From positions 1 to 62,211 of the forward strand of contig NZ_JBBDYL010000066.1 in the NCBI RefSeq assembly GCF_040901545.1: DNA of 62,211 nucleotides, in the 5' to 3' direction. The notes under the pieces were generated by a model. That model ran no database searches and was not told where the DNA came from. It worked only from the letters and a program-made list of their open reading frames with translations. Each line of letters starts with the position of its first letter. The first letter of the stretch is position 1. This DNA comes from Sulfuricaulis sp040901545. Its GTDB lineage: Bacteria > Pseudomonadota > Gammaproteobacteria > Acidiferrobacterales > Sulfurifustaceae. The position numbers and the translations under genes were made by a program. Positions 45,228 through 52,780 of the stretch are shown here, piece after piece.

Positions 45228-45799
45228 TGGGTGACTTCCCGGGAACGGGGCGCGGCATCGGTACCGGAATTCGGCGCTTCGCCCCGCTTTCTGGGCTGTA
45301 TCACGGCATGCACGCGGCCGCCGGAGTTGGCGTCGCCCTGGGCAGTCAGATTTTTTTCATTGATATCGTAGTGCAATACGCTGCCCGTAAATAAATCTCC
45401 GCCCCGGCGCACCGTCACGTCACCGGTCATCTCCAGTTTTTTCCCCGGGATATAGTAATCAATTCGTCTGGCCTCAGCCTGTATCTCCTCGCTTTCATCG
45501 TCCGGTTGTCGTCTGAGTTTCACCGGCTTGCCGGTGGCGCGGATCGTCTGGGGTTTGTTGTCGCGCATGCGGATTTCGATGCGATCCGCCTTGATTGACA
45601 ACAGCCCCTGTTCAACCAGCACGTTCCCGGAATATACCGATAATCCGGTTTTTTCATTGGCTTCCACGGAGCGCGCATTGATTTGGATAGGCTCATCCTC
45701 ATTTTTTTTAACGGCGTAGGAATCCGGGGACATCAACAGCCAAAGTGACAGGCAGGCCGCCATCGCCGTGAGTCGTGTCTTGTCATGGCGCGTGATCAC
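45224..45799 (-). CDS. lptA: LPS transport periplasmic protein LptA
   Basis: 191 residues. A signal peptide (LTAMAACLSLWLLMSPDSYA) precedes an OstA-like beta-jellyroll: PIQINARSVEANEKTGLSVYSGNVLVEQG, then MTGDVTVRRGGDLFTGSVLHYDI. LptA bridges inner and outer membrane for LPS. It lies between lptC and lptB. Confidence 0.93.
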   Translation of the reverse strand: MITRHDKTRLTAMAACLSLWLLMSPDSYAVKKNEDEPIQINARSVEANEKTGLSVYSGNVLVEQGLLSIKADRIEIRMRDNKPQTIRATGKPVKLRRQPDDESEEIQAEARRIDYYIPGKKLEMTGDVTVRRGGDLFTGSVLHYDINEKNLTAQGDANSGGRVHAVIQPRKRGEAPNSGTDAAPRSREVTQ

Positions 45800-45806
45800 G
45801 GAGGCA

Positions 45807-46241
45807 TTACTTGTCGAGCAGGATTTTCATGGTGTCAGTCCGGATTTCCCCACCGGCGCTTCGCGGATCGCGTCCCTGGGAAGAAATGACATTTCCGCTC
45901 ATGAGTATCCGGCTATTATCCATCGGCATCCATCCCTTGTCGGCGCGCGTATGGAGCGGCGCGAGCCCCGGGCGGAACTGGACGAGATAGGGCTGGTCGA
46001 GTTCCGAGCTGAAGTCATCGCCGTAATGTGTGAGACGAACGGCGGCAAGCGTATAGCGCCGGTTGCCATCCTCATTCATAACGGTAGCGATGAGATTCTC
46101 GATGATGTAGTCGGGATCATGGCGCGCCTTGCCGTCGAACGGTTTTTCCGGTTCGCTGACTTTGTGTGTCAGCCACCAGGAGCCGCCGGCGAGCAGAACC
46201 AGGGTCAAGGCGATGGCGAATCTTTTGAGATCGAGCGTCAT
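45807..46241 (-). CDS. lptC: LPS export protein LptC
   Basis: 144 residues. One N-terminal membrane anchor (FAIALTLVLLAGGSWWLTH) is followed by the LptC jellyroll with YIIENLIATVMNEDGNRRYTLAA and MSGNVISSQG. LptC receives LPS from LptBFG. It is a little shorter than the E. coli protein (191). It starts 8 bases after kdsC. Confidence 0.9.
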   Translation of the reverse strand: MTLDLKRFAIALTLVLLAGGSWWLTHKVSEPEKPFDGKARHDPDYIIENLIATVMNEDGNRRYTLAAVRLTHYGDDFSSELDQPYLVQFRPGLAPLHTRADKGWMPMDNSRILMSGNVISSQGRDPRSAGGEIRTDTMKILLDK

Positions 46242-46249
46242 CCGGAAGT

Positions 46250-46819
46250 CTAATGACCTGCATCCGAGATGAGTTTCTGTATTTCAGCGTGAAAGGCCCC
46301 CTGTGCATACAGGATCAGCTCGCAAGCCTCGCGAGCGGCACCGTATCCGCCAATGCTCGGTGTGATCCAGTGCGCGTATTTCTTCGCTATCGGATGCGCG
46401 TTCAGCACGGCAATGGCGAGGCCCGTCTGCAGCATGATAGGGAGGTCTACGACGTCATCGCCAACGTAGGCTGTCTGCTCCGGTGCGAGCCCCAATTCGG
46501 CGATCAGCCGGCGGTATACCGGTAATTTTTCGTCGCAGCCCTGATAGACATGTTTGATATCCAGTTCCTGCATACGGTGTTTCACCACTTCGGATGTCCG
46601 GCCGGTAATCACGCCCACGGCAATATTGTTGTTTTGCAGCATTTTGATGCCATGACCGTCGCGCGAGTTGAACGCCTTGTACTCCTGGCCATCGTCGCTG
46701 ATCACAATCCGCCCGTCGGTAAGCACCCCGTCCACGTCGAACAGCACCAGCTTTATCTTTGCCGCGAGAACAAGAACTTCCGGATTCACTTCGAATGCCG
46801 GTGCGTGGATCTGGTTCAT
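46250..46819 (-). CDS. kdsC: 3-deoxy-D-manno-octulosonate 8-phosphate phosphatase
   Basis: 189 residues, a C0-type HAD phosphatase with KLVLFDVDGVLTDGRI (nucleophile and acid Asp), GVITGR and YVGDDVVDLPIM. KdsC dephosphorylates KDO-8-phosphate in LPS synthesis. The ATG follows the kdsD stop directly. Confidence 0.95.
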   Translation of the reverse strand: MNQIHAPAFEVNPEVLVLAAKIKLVLFDVDGVLTDGRIVISDDGQEYKAFNSRDGHGIKMLQNNNIAVGVITGRTSEVVKHRMQELDIKHVYQGCDEKLPVYRRLIAELGLAPEQTAYVGDDVVDLPIMLQTGLAIAVLNAHPIAKKYAHWITPSIGGYGAAREACELILYAQGAFHAEIQKLISDAGH

Positions 46820-47833
46820 TCAGATGACGCCGGCGCGGAAAAGGTCGTGCATGTTGAGTGCACCCAGCACGTGGTTGTCTTCATCCACCACGAATAAACC
46901 GTTGATCCTGAGCGAGCGCATCAGTTGCACGGTCTCGGCCGCCAGCCGGTCCGCGCGCGTGGTTTTGGGATTCTTTGTCATGACTTCAGTGATGATGACA
47001 CGGTAGACATCGACTCCGCGATTCAGGACACGACGCAGATCGCCGTCGGTGAAAATACCGACAAGGCGGTTGTTGCGGTCCACCACCCCGGTCATGCCAA
47101 GCCCTTTACCGGTCATTTCGAGGAGTGCCTCGCGCAGCTCGGCTTGTTCCGCGACTTGGGGAATTTCGCCCCCCGTGTGCATGACGTCGCTGACGTAGAG
47201 CAGCAGGCGTCGACCGAGACTGCCCGCCGGATGCGCGCGCGCAAAATCCTCGCGCGTGAAACCGCGCGATTTGAGCAAGGCCACCGCCAGGGCATCGCCC
47301 ATGGCAAGCGCCGCCGTGGTGCTGGCGGTTGGGGCCAGATTGTGCGGACAAGCCTCCTTTTCCACGCCCACAAAAAGTGCCGCGTCGGCTTGCTTGGCAA
47401 GACTGGAGTCGGTTTGGCCGACAAACGAGATGAGCTTCACGCCCATGCGCTTGATGATCGGCAATATGGTGACGATTTCCTCCGTTTCACCGGAATTGGA
47501 AATGGCCAGCAGGATGTCGGCCGGTGTAATCATGCCGAGATCGCCATGCGAGGCTTCGCCGGGGTGCACGAAGAATGATGGCGTGCCGGTGCTCGCGAGC
47601 GTGGCCGCGATTTTTTTACCAATATGCCCCGACTTCCCCATGCCGGTGACGATCACGCGTCCCTGGCAATTCAATATCAACCGGCAGGCCTCCATGAAAT
47701 GCCCATCCAACCGTTTCGCCAGGGCGAGCAAGGCCTCGGCTTCGAGCTGAATTACCTCGCGCCCCAGTTGTTCGAATGAAGAAGATGAATTCATGTGTTT
47801 CGCGGTTTGTGTTGGCTTAGGGTAATCTTTCAT
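46820..47833 (-). CDS. kdsD: Arabinose-5-phosphate isomerase KdsD
   Basis: 337 residues from ATG 47833; ATG 47794 would give 324 and no better ribosome site. An N-terminal SIS domain (MGKSGHIGKKIAATLASTGTPSFFVHPGEA) precedes two CBS domains ending in GALNMHDLFRAGVI. KdsD makes arabinose-5-phosphate for KDO. It is the first gene of the minus-strand operon that runs to ptsI, so its promoter must lie in or beside the repeat at 47889-48055. Confidence 0.95.
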   Translation of the reverse strand: MKDYPKPTQTAKHMNSSSSFEQLGREVIQLEAEALLALAKRLDGHFMEACRLILNCQGRVIVTGMGKSGHIGKKIAATLASTGTPSFFVHPGEASHGDLGMITPADILLAISNSGETEEIVTILPIIKRMGVKLISFVGQTDSSLAKQADAALFVGVEKEACPHNLAPTASTTAALAMGDALAVALLKSRGFTREDFARAHPAGSLGRRLLLYVSDVMHTGGEIPQVAEQAELREALLEMTGKGLGMTGVVDRNNRLVGIFTDGDLRRVLNRGVDVYRVIITEVMTKNPKTTRADRLAAETVQLMRSLRINGLFVVDEDNHVLGALNMHDLFRAGVI

Positions 47834-47888
47834 GTCCCTTTAGGGGATGGTTGAAATCTCTCGCCTTCCGGCGAAGCAAATTTATGTT

Positions 47889-48055
47889 CCCTCTCCCCGC
47901 TGGCGGGGAGAGGGTTAGGGTGAGGGGTGGCGCGGAATTCGTTCCTGTGTTTGGCATTTCGCCCTCACCCCTTGCCCTCTCCCGCTTACGCGAGAGAGGG
48001 GGAGTCGGTTGACTTCAAGCCGACAACATCAAAAGCCGCCGGCTTGAAAGCAGTG
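47889..48055. repeat. Composite CCCTCACCC-type intergenic repeat, copy B
   Basis: Two hairpins with CCCTCTCCCC/GGGGAGAGGG and CCCTCTCCC/GAGAGAGGG arms joined by CCCTCACCCC are followed by GTCGGTTGACTTCAAGCCG, AACATCAAA and CGGCTTGAA, the same order of parts as at 4868-4990. It fills the divergent gap between kdsD and the CPA2 antiporter. The rest of 47834-48093 shows no gene. Confidence 0.8.
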
Positions 48056-48093
48056 ATTATATTTGAGTATATCCAAACGGCTGCGATAATCCC

Positions 48094-50067
48094 ATGGAGC
48101 CCATTGGCTTTCAAAGCATTCTGATATTGCTGGTAGTCGCGGTGGTGCTGGTTGCAATGTTCCGCTATCTGCAGCTGCCGCAGGTTCTGGCTTATCTCTG
48201 CGCCGGTATCGTCGTGGGACCATACGGGATGGCATGGATCCCGGATCTGGAGGGAACGCGTTACCTTGCCGAGTTCGGGCTTGTGTTTCTCATGTTCACC
48301 GTCGGCCTTGAGTTTTCGTTCCCCAAGCTGATGGCCATGAAGACCGTGGTGTTCGGGCTCGGTGGCGCGCAGGTGTTCTTCAGTTGTCTCGTATTCGGGT
48401 TTGTGGCGTGGCTGGTTGGCGTACCGGCTGAAGGCGCCATTGTCATCGGCGGCATGCTGGCGATGTCATCCACGGCCATTGTCATGAAATTGTTGTCCGA
48501 ACAGCTCGAACAGAATTTACTTCATGGACGCCACGCCTTCAGCGTGCTGTTGTTTCAGGACTTGATCGTCGTTCCATTCCTGATTTTGATCCCGGCGCTG
48601 GCCGGAGATGGCGAACAAACGGTGTGGATCACACTGGGCTGGGCGCTGCTGAAAGGCGTCATGGTGATGATCGCGATAATTTTTCTCGGACGCTGGTTGC
48701 TGCGCCCCTTCTTTCATGAAGTCGCCTCGGCACGGTTGCGAGAATTTTTCATGCTGGCCGTGTTACTGCTCACCCTGGCTTCGGCCTGGCTGACCGATGT
48801 TGCGGGCCTGTCGCTGGCGCTCGGGGCGTTTCTGGCCGGTGTGATGCTGGGTGAAACCGAATACCGCCATCAGGTCGAGAGCGATATCCTTCCGTTTCGC
48901 GATATATTGCTGGGGTTGTTCTTTGTCACCATCGGCATGATGCTTGATTTAAGCGCCATGCGACAGCTCTGGCCATGGGTCCTCGTCAGCGTTGCCGCGA
49001 TTATTCTCTTTAAAGCGCTGCTGATCCTCGGTCTGGGAAAATTATTTGCCATGGAAACGGCAGTGGCGTTGCGCACCGGCTTGGTGCTGTCCCAAGTCGG
49101 CGAGTTTGCCTTTGCCCTGTTGTTGCTGGCGAATCAGTTTCATCTTTTTAACCAGCAAACATCGCAGATCCTGCTTGCCTCAATCATTCTGAGCATGATG
49201 GTCGCGCCGATCATCGTGCGTCACAACGGTAACCTGGCCAAGCGACTGGTGCCCGGTTACACCCACGCCGGCGAAAGCAGCCTTGACGTGATCCGCGCCG
49301 AGGCGGATGTGACGGATCGGCACGTGATCGTCTGCGGTTATGGCCGGAGCGGACAGAATCTGGCATGGATGCTTGAACAGGAAGGAGTCCCGAATCTGGC
49401 GCTCGATCTCGATCCGATACGCGTGCGTGATGCGCGCGATGCCGGCAAGCCCGTCGTTTACGGGGACGTCACGCTGCGAGACGTTTTGGAGGCGGCCGGC
49501 TTGTCGCGCGCCACGGCATTGGCCATCAGTTTCTACGACGTGCCCGCCGCCCTCAAGATTCTTGACACCACGCGCCTGGTACGACCGGACATGCCGGTGA
49601 TCGTGCGCACCAAGGATGACGCCGATCTCGAACGGCTTAGTGCCGCCGGGGCGACCGAAGTGGTCCCGGAAAGCCTCGAAGGCAGCCTGATGATGGGTTC
49701 GCACCTGCTGCTCATGGGTGTGCCGATATCGCGTATCGTCCGGCATGTGCGCAATGTACGCGCCGACCGTTACCAAATGTTGCGCGGTTTCTTCCACGGC
49801 GAGGACCTTCACGATGGCAAGGATACGCATGCTTACCAGGCGCGGCTGCACTCTGTCACCCAGCCGGATGGGGCGCATGCCGTGGGCCAGCCGATCTCTA
49901 CCCTCCAACTTGAAAAAGCCGGAGTCACGGACAGCGCGGTGCGCCGTGGCGGTATCCGCGGCCCCGAACCGGCACCGGAAACCCGCCTTGCTGCCGGTGA
50001 CGTGCTGGTACTCCACGGCACGCCCGAGGCCCTGGAGCAGGCTGAAAAAATATTATTAGAGGGATAA
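48094..50067 (+). CDS. CPA2-family monovalent cation:proton antiporter (KefB/YbaL-like)
   Basis: 657 residues. About 12 membrane helices (1-380) contain the family motifs LCAGIVVGPYG and GAFLAGVMLGETEYRHQVESDI. A TrkA-N NAD-binding domain (HVIVCGYGRSGQNLAWML) and a TrkA-C domain follow. Such proteins exchange K+ or Na+ for H+ and are often gated by glutathione adducts or nucleotides. A flavodoxin-fold oxidoreductase of KefF/KefG kind is encoded two genes downstream, which suggests a functional pair. Confidence 0.92.
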   Translation: MEPIGFQSILILLVVAVVLVAMFRYLQLPQVLAYLCAGIVVGPYGMAWIPDLEGTRYLAEFGLVFLMFTVGLEFSFPKLMAMKTVVFGLGGAQVFFSCLVFGFVAWLVGVPAEGAIVIGGMLAMSSTAIVMKLLSEQLEQNLLHGRHAFSVLLFQDLIVVPFLILIPALAGDGEQTVWITLGWALLKGVMVMIAIIFLGRWLLRPFFHEVASARLREFFMLAVLLLTLASAWLTDVAGLSLALGAFLAGVMLGETEYRHQVESDILPFRDILLGLFFVTIGMMLDLSAMRQLWPWVLVSVAAIILFKALLILGLGKLFAMETAVALRTGLVLSQVGEFAFALLLLANQFHLFNQQTSQILLASIILSMMVAPIIVRHNGNLAKRLVPGYTHAGESSLDVIRAEADVTDRHVIVCGYGRSGQNLAWMLEQEGVPNLALDLDPIRVRDARDAGKPVVYGDVTLRDVLEAAGLSRATALAISFYDVPAALKILDTTRLVRPDMPVIVRTKDDADLERLSAAGATEVVPESLEGSLMMGSHLLLMGVPISRIVRHVRNVRADRYQMLRGFFHGEDLHDGKDTHAYQARLHSVTQPDGAHAVGQPISTLQLEKAGVTDSAVRRGGIRGPEPAPETRLAAGDVLVLHGTPEALEQAEKILLEG

Positions 50068-50068
50068 T

Positions 50069-50160
50069 GGACAGGATTCGCAGGATTAACAGGATTGAAA
50101 ATCAGAAACATTAAAACGGTTTTTCGCCTTTAATCCTGTAAATCTTGTTAATCCTGTCTA
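50069..50160. repeat. Inverted array of ACAGGATTA nonamers
   Basis: The left arm (50070-50096) holds ACAGGATTC, GCAGGATTA, ACAGGATTG. The right arm (50130-50159) holds AATCCTGTA, AATCTTGTT, AATCCTGTC. It starts just after the antiporter stop and ends nine bases before the methyltransferase ATG. A half copy is at 872-890. Same architecture as the GTAGCAA arrays, with a different unit. Confidence 0.75.
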
Positions 50161-50168
50161 TTTATTTT

Positions 50169-50936
50169 ATGGAATTCAAAGACCATTTTTCGGATCATGC
50201 GGTGGATTACGCCGAATTCCGGCCGGAATATCCCCAAGCGCTGTTTGAATTTCTCGCCCGGACAGTGAAGGATCATGACCTGGCCTGGGACTGTGCCACC
50301 GGTAGCGGTCAGGCGGCGCGCGGACTGGTGGAATATTTTGACCGCGTTATCGCGACGGACATGAGCGCGGAGCAGATTCGAAATGCCGTGCCGCACGCAA
50401 GAATCAGTTATCACGTGGCGGCGGCGGAAAACTCGAATATTCCCTCACATACCGTGGACTTGATTACGGTGGCCCAGGCGCTGCACTGGCTCGGTTTCGA
50501 GTCTTTTTTTCGGGAAGTGCACCGGGTCCTGAAGCCGGGAGGGTTGATCGCCGTCTGGTGTTACGGGTCGATGCGGGTCAATCCTGCCGTGGACCCAATT
50601 GTGCAACATTATTATAAAAATATTGTGGGTTCCTGCTGGCCCCCGGAGCGCCGCTACATCGACGAGAAGTATCAAACCGTGCCTTTTCCGCTGGTTGAGC
50701 TGCCGACGCCCGAATTCATCATGAAGGCGGACTGGAATTTGAATAATCTCATCGGATATCTTCGCACCTGGTCGGCGACACAGCGTTATCAGGATAAAAA
50801 CGGTTACAACCCGCTGGAATTGATACGCGGGAAACTGGCGGAAACATGGTATCCGGCGGAAAAGCGGCTTACCGTCCAGTGGCCGGTATACATGCGTTTG
50901 GGTACGATGACCCCGCTTCCAGGGAAAACAAGCTAG
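50169..50936 (+). CDS. Class I SAM-dependent methyltransferase
   Basis: 255 residues from ATG 50169; a start at 50145 lies in repeat DNA. Motif I is WDCATGSGQAARGL, then VIATDMSAEQI, and post-motif LITVAQALHWLGFESFFREVHRVLKPGG is typical of the trans-aconitate methyltransferase/CRG1-like group. Substrate unknown. There is no ribosome site; the preceding array replaces the usual leader. Possibly translated with the antiporter mRNA. Confidence 0.85.
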   Translation: MEFKDHFSDHAVDYAEFRPEYPQALFEFLARTVKDHDLAWDCATGSGQAARGLVEYFDRVIATDMSAEQIRNAVPHARISYHVAAAENSNIPSHTVDLITVAQALHWLGFESFFREVHRVLKPGGLIAVWCYGSMRVNPAVDPIVQHYYKNIVGSCWPPERRYIDEKYQTVPFPLVELPTPEFIMKADWNLNNLIGYLRTWSATQRYQDKNGYNPLELIRGKLAETWYPAEKRLTVQWPVYMRLGTMTPLPGKTS

Positions 50937-50945
50937 AGAAAATCG

Positions 50946-51527
50946 ATGCCAAAAAGAATTTTGGTCATTCTCGGCCAGCCGCAACGGCAGAGTTTCGGTG
51001 CGGCGCTGGCACAGGCCTATGCCGAGGGGGCGAGCGCCTCCGGGGCCGAGGTAAGGGAAATATTTCTCGGGGATCTCAAATTCGATCCCACGGGTGCCAT
51101 GAATCATTCCTCGCCGCCGGCACTGGAAACCGATCTGGTGATGGCCCAGGAAGCGATTAAATGGGCCGAGCATCTGGTGTTTGTCTATCCCATCTGGTGG
51201 GGGACCATCCCGGCGCTGTTAAAAGGTTTCATCGAGCGGGTTTTTCTCCCCGGGTTTGCCGTGAATTTCCGCGACAACTCGCCCCTGTGGGATAAGCTGC
51301 TCACCGGTCGTAGCGCCCGCCTCATCGTCACGCTTAACACCCCTTCATGGATTTACCGTTGGGTCTACGGTCGTCCCGGGCACAACACCATGAAAAAAAC
51401 CATCCTCGAATTCTGCGGCATCAAACCAGTGCGCATTACCGAGATCGGTCCGGTCAAAGATTCGACGGATGAGAAACGCAAGAAATGGTTGCAGCAGGTT
51501 CGTGCCCTGGGCGCCCGGCAAGCATAG
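50946..51527 (+). CDS. Flavodoxin-fold NAD(P)H-dependent oxidoreductase
   Basis: 193 residues. The FMN-binding start RILVILGQPQRQSFGAALA and the motif FVYPIWWGTIPALLKGFIERVF place it in the NQO1/MdaB/KefF family of quinone reductases. Such proteins serve as ancillary subunits for Kef antiporters; a CPA2 antiporter lies two genes upstream. It starts nine bases after the methyltransferase. Substrate not predictable. Confidence 0.88.
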   Translation: MPKRILVILGQPQRQSFGAALAQAYAEGASASGAEVREIFLGDLKFDPTGAMNHSSPPALETDLVMAQEAIKWAEHLVFVYPIWWGTIPALLKGFIERVFLPGFAVNFRDNSPLWDKLLTGRSARLIVTLNTPSWIYRWVYGRPGHNTMKKTILEFCGIKPVRITEIGPVKDSTDEKRKKWLQQVRALGARQA

Positions 51528-51549
51528 ATTTCTGCCGAACTACCCAAAT

Positions 51550-51581
51550 TTGACATATATGCATTATCAGTGCATATATAT
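51550..51581 (+). promoter_or_regulatory. vapBC promoter with overlapping operator palindrome
   Basis: A consensus -35 TTGACA (51550-51555) is followed 17-19 bases later by CATATA/TATATA. An inverted repeat ATATATGCA (51555-51563) and TGCATATAT (51571-51579) with a 7-base spacer lies between and over the boxes. The predicted start of transcription falls at or a few bases before the vapB ATG (51588), so the mRNA may be leaderless and self-repressed. Confidence 0.65.
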
Positions 51582-51587
51582 ATGCAT

Positions 51588-51797
51588 ATGCGCACCACAT
51601 TAAATATCGAAGACAGATTGCTGAAAAAAGCGGCAGCGTTAACCGGCATTTCCGAAAAGACCGCGCTGGTGAAGGCCGGGCTGGAGGCTCTGCTCGCACT
51701 TGAAAGCAGCAAGCGTTTGGCTGAACTGGGTGGCTCGGAAAAATCGTTGAAGTCCATACCCCGAAGAAGGACCGCTACCCGGCATGGTGCTCGTTGA
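51588..51797 (+). CDS. vapB: VapB-family antitoxin
   Basis: 69 residues from ATG 51588 (MRTTLNIEDRLLKKAA); GTG 51570 and ATG 51582 are in frame upstream. The ribbon-helix-helix part (about 1-40, TTLNIEDRLLKKAAALTGISEKTALVKAGLEALLA) matches VapB antitoxins of type II, which bind and block VapC and repress the operon. No ribosome site is visible. It overlaps vapC by 14 bases. Confidence 0.88.
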   Translation: MRTTLNIEDRLLKKAAALTGISEKTALVKAGLEALLALESSKRLAELGGSEKSLKSIPRRRTATRHGAR

Positions 51798-52143
51798 CAC
51801 CTCTGTCTGGGTTGAGCATCTCAGAAGGGGCGAGCCCGAACTTCGGGATCTCCTGAACAAAGGCGAGGTAGTCTGTCACCCGTTTGTGATTGGCGAACTC
51901 GCCTGCGGCCATCTCAGGTCCCGCGAACAAATTCTTTCCCTGCTGAAGGCATTGCCGATCGCTACCTTGGTGGAGTCCGACGAGATTCTATTCTTTATCG
52001 AAGAACGGAAACTCGCTGGTCTCGGCCTCGGGTTGATCGATATTCATCTTCTCGCTTCCTGTCTGATATCTCGCGTGAAGCTGTGGACACTGGATAAAAA
52101 ATTAAGATGTGTTGCCGCAAAACTTGTCGTCGCCCATGGTTAA
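51784..52143 (+). CDS. vapC: VapC-family PIN-domain toxin
   Basis: 119 residues. The acidic PIN residues are Asp5 (MVLVDTSVWVEHL), Glu38 (VIGELACG), Asp86 (GLIDIHLLAS) and Asp104 (TLDKKL). VapC toxins are RNases, often cutting initiator tRNA or rRNA. Coding overlap with vapB ensures antitoxin is made first. Confidence 0.93.
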   Translation: MVLVDTSVWVEHLRRGEPELRDLLNKGEVVCHPFVIGELACGHLRSREQILSLLKALPIATLVESDEILFFIEERKLAGLGLGLIDIHLLASCLISRVKLWTLDKKLRCVAAKLVVAHG

Positions 52144-52239
52144 CCGTACAACGCTGATGCCTGGATTGAGAAATGAAACCCAGCATGTTTGTGATTCACT
52201 GCGTTCAACCCAACTTGCGGCACTAGATGAGTACATAAC

Positions 52240-52265
52240 GGCGGAAGACGCTGCGCTATTCCGCC
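52240..52265. repeat. REP-like hairpin with GGCGGAA arms
   Basis: GGCGGAA and TTCCGCC pair around GACGCTGCGCTA and are followed by CTACGGGTTAA. On the minus strand this reads as the common proteobacterial repeat with CCGTAGGGCGGAATA and GCGCAGCG. Found after vapBC, in 52144-52307, which otherwise shows nothing. Confidence 0.6.
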
Positions 52266-52307
52266 CTACGGGTTAATGCCCAGCCGATTCATCGTGTTCA
52301 ACCCTGC

Positions 52308-52493
52308 TTACAGGAGTTTTGTTCGTTCCTTTCCACAACGCGCGCAGCGCAGGAGTGTGACCAATTTTCCTTGTATGACATCGAATTTTCTTTCCACCGC
52401 AACTTGCCATCGGTGAAATCCGTGCTTGCATAAAGTTTTGCCCTCCGCCTTTTCCTTCAAGGACGGTTTTTTGAATTTGATAATCTCACCCAT
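52308..52493 (-). CDS. Small zinc-ribbon-like protein
   Basis: 61 residues. Two Cys groups, TLCKHGFHRW and LRCARCGKERTKLL, could bind one zinc. The N-terminal MGEIIKFKKP is basic. I do not recognise a named family. It stands alone between VapBC and the DUF294 region. Zn binding is inferred from the Cys/His spacing. Confidence 0.6.
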   Translation of the reverse strand: MGEIIKFKKPSLKEKAEGKTLCKHGFHRWQVAVERKFDVIQGKLVTLLRCARCGKERTKLL

Positions 52494-52780
52494 TGTTGAT
52501 GCCTGATTAGTTGGCGATGACCCTGCGCTAGCGTTTACGGATTAGCCACGGCTGCGAGCATTCAGCGCGATTAGGATGGCGCCGGCACATCCCACGTCCG
52601 GGAGATTGCTGGCATAGCGGATCGATGTGGCACGGGCCGTGGTGGGGCGATCGCGTCAAGCCACTGTTTTGCCGGTACTTGATACAGCCGACAGCGGTCA
52701 TTGTTACTTATTTCGGTAATTCTGTTAACTTAACCCGCACCAGTACCGGAGCAGCCATAACCCGTAATTAATGGGGGTGC
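52494..52780. other. Intergenic region before the DUF294 gene
   Basis: 287 bases with no gene. A loose GTTAC...GGTAA pair (52703-52718) resembles the palindromes near the kinase genes but has different spacing. It should hold the promoter of the DUF294 gene; no clear -35/-10 or -24/-12 boxes were seen. Confidence 0.4.

Noticed and set aside
52201..52280. Integron attC or attachment site after vapBC
   Set aside because: The hairpin matches a widespread REP-like repeat; no integrase or cassette structure is present.
52605..52640. TGGCACGGGCCGTGG as a sigma-54 promoter for DUF294
   Set aside because: The -24-like TGGCACG is followed by GG, not GC, at the -12 position.
52702..52719. GTTAC...GGTAA before the DUF294 gene as another activator site
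   Set aside because: The half-site spacing differs from the three-base spacing of the clear sites and the arms are short.
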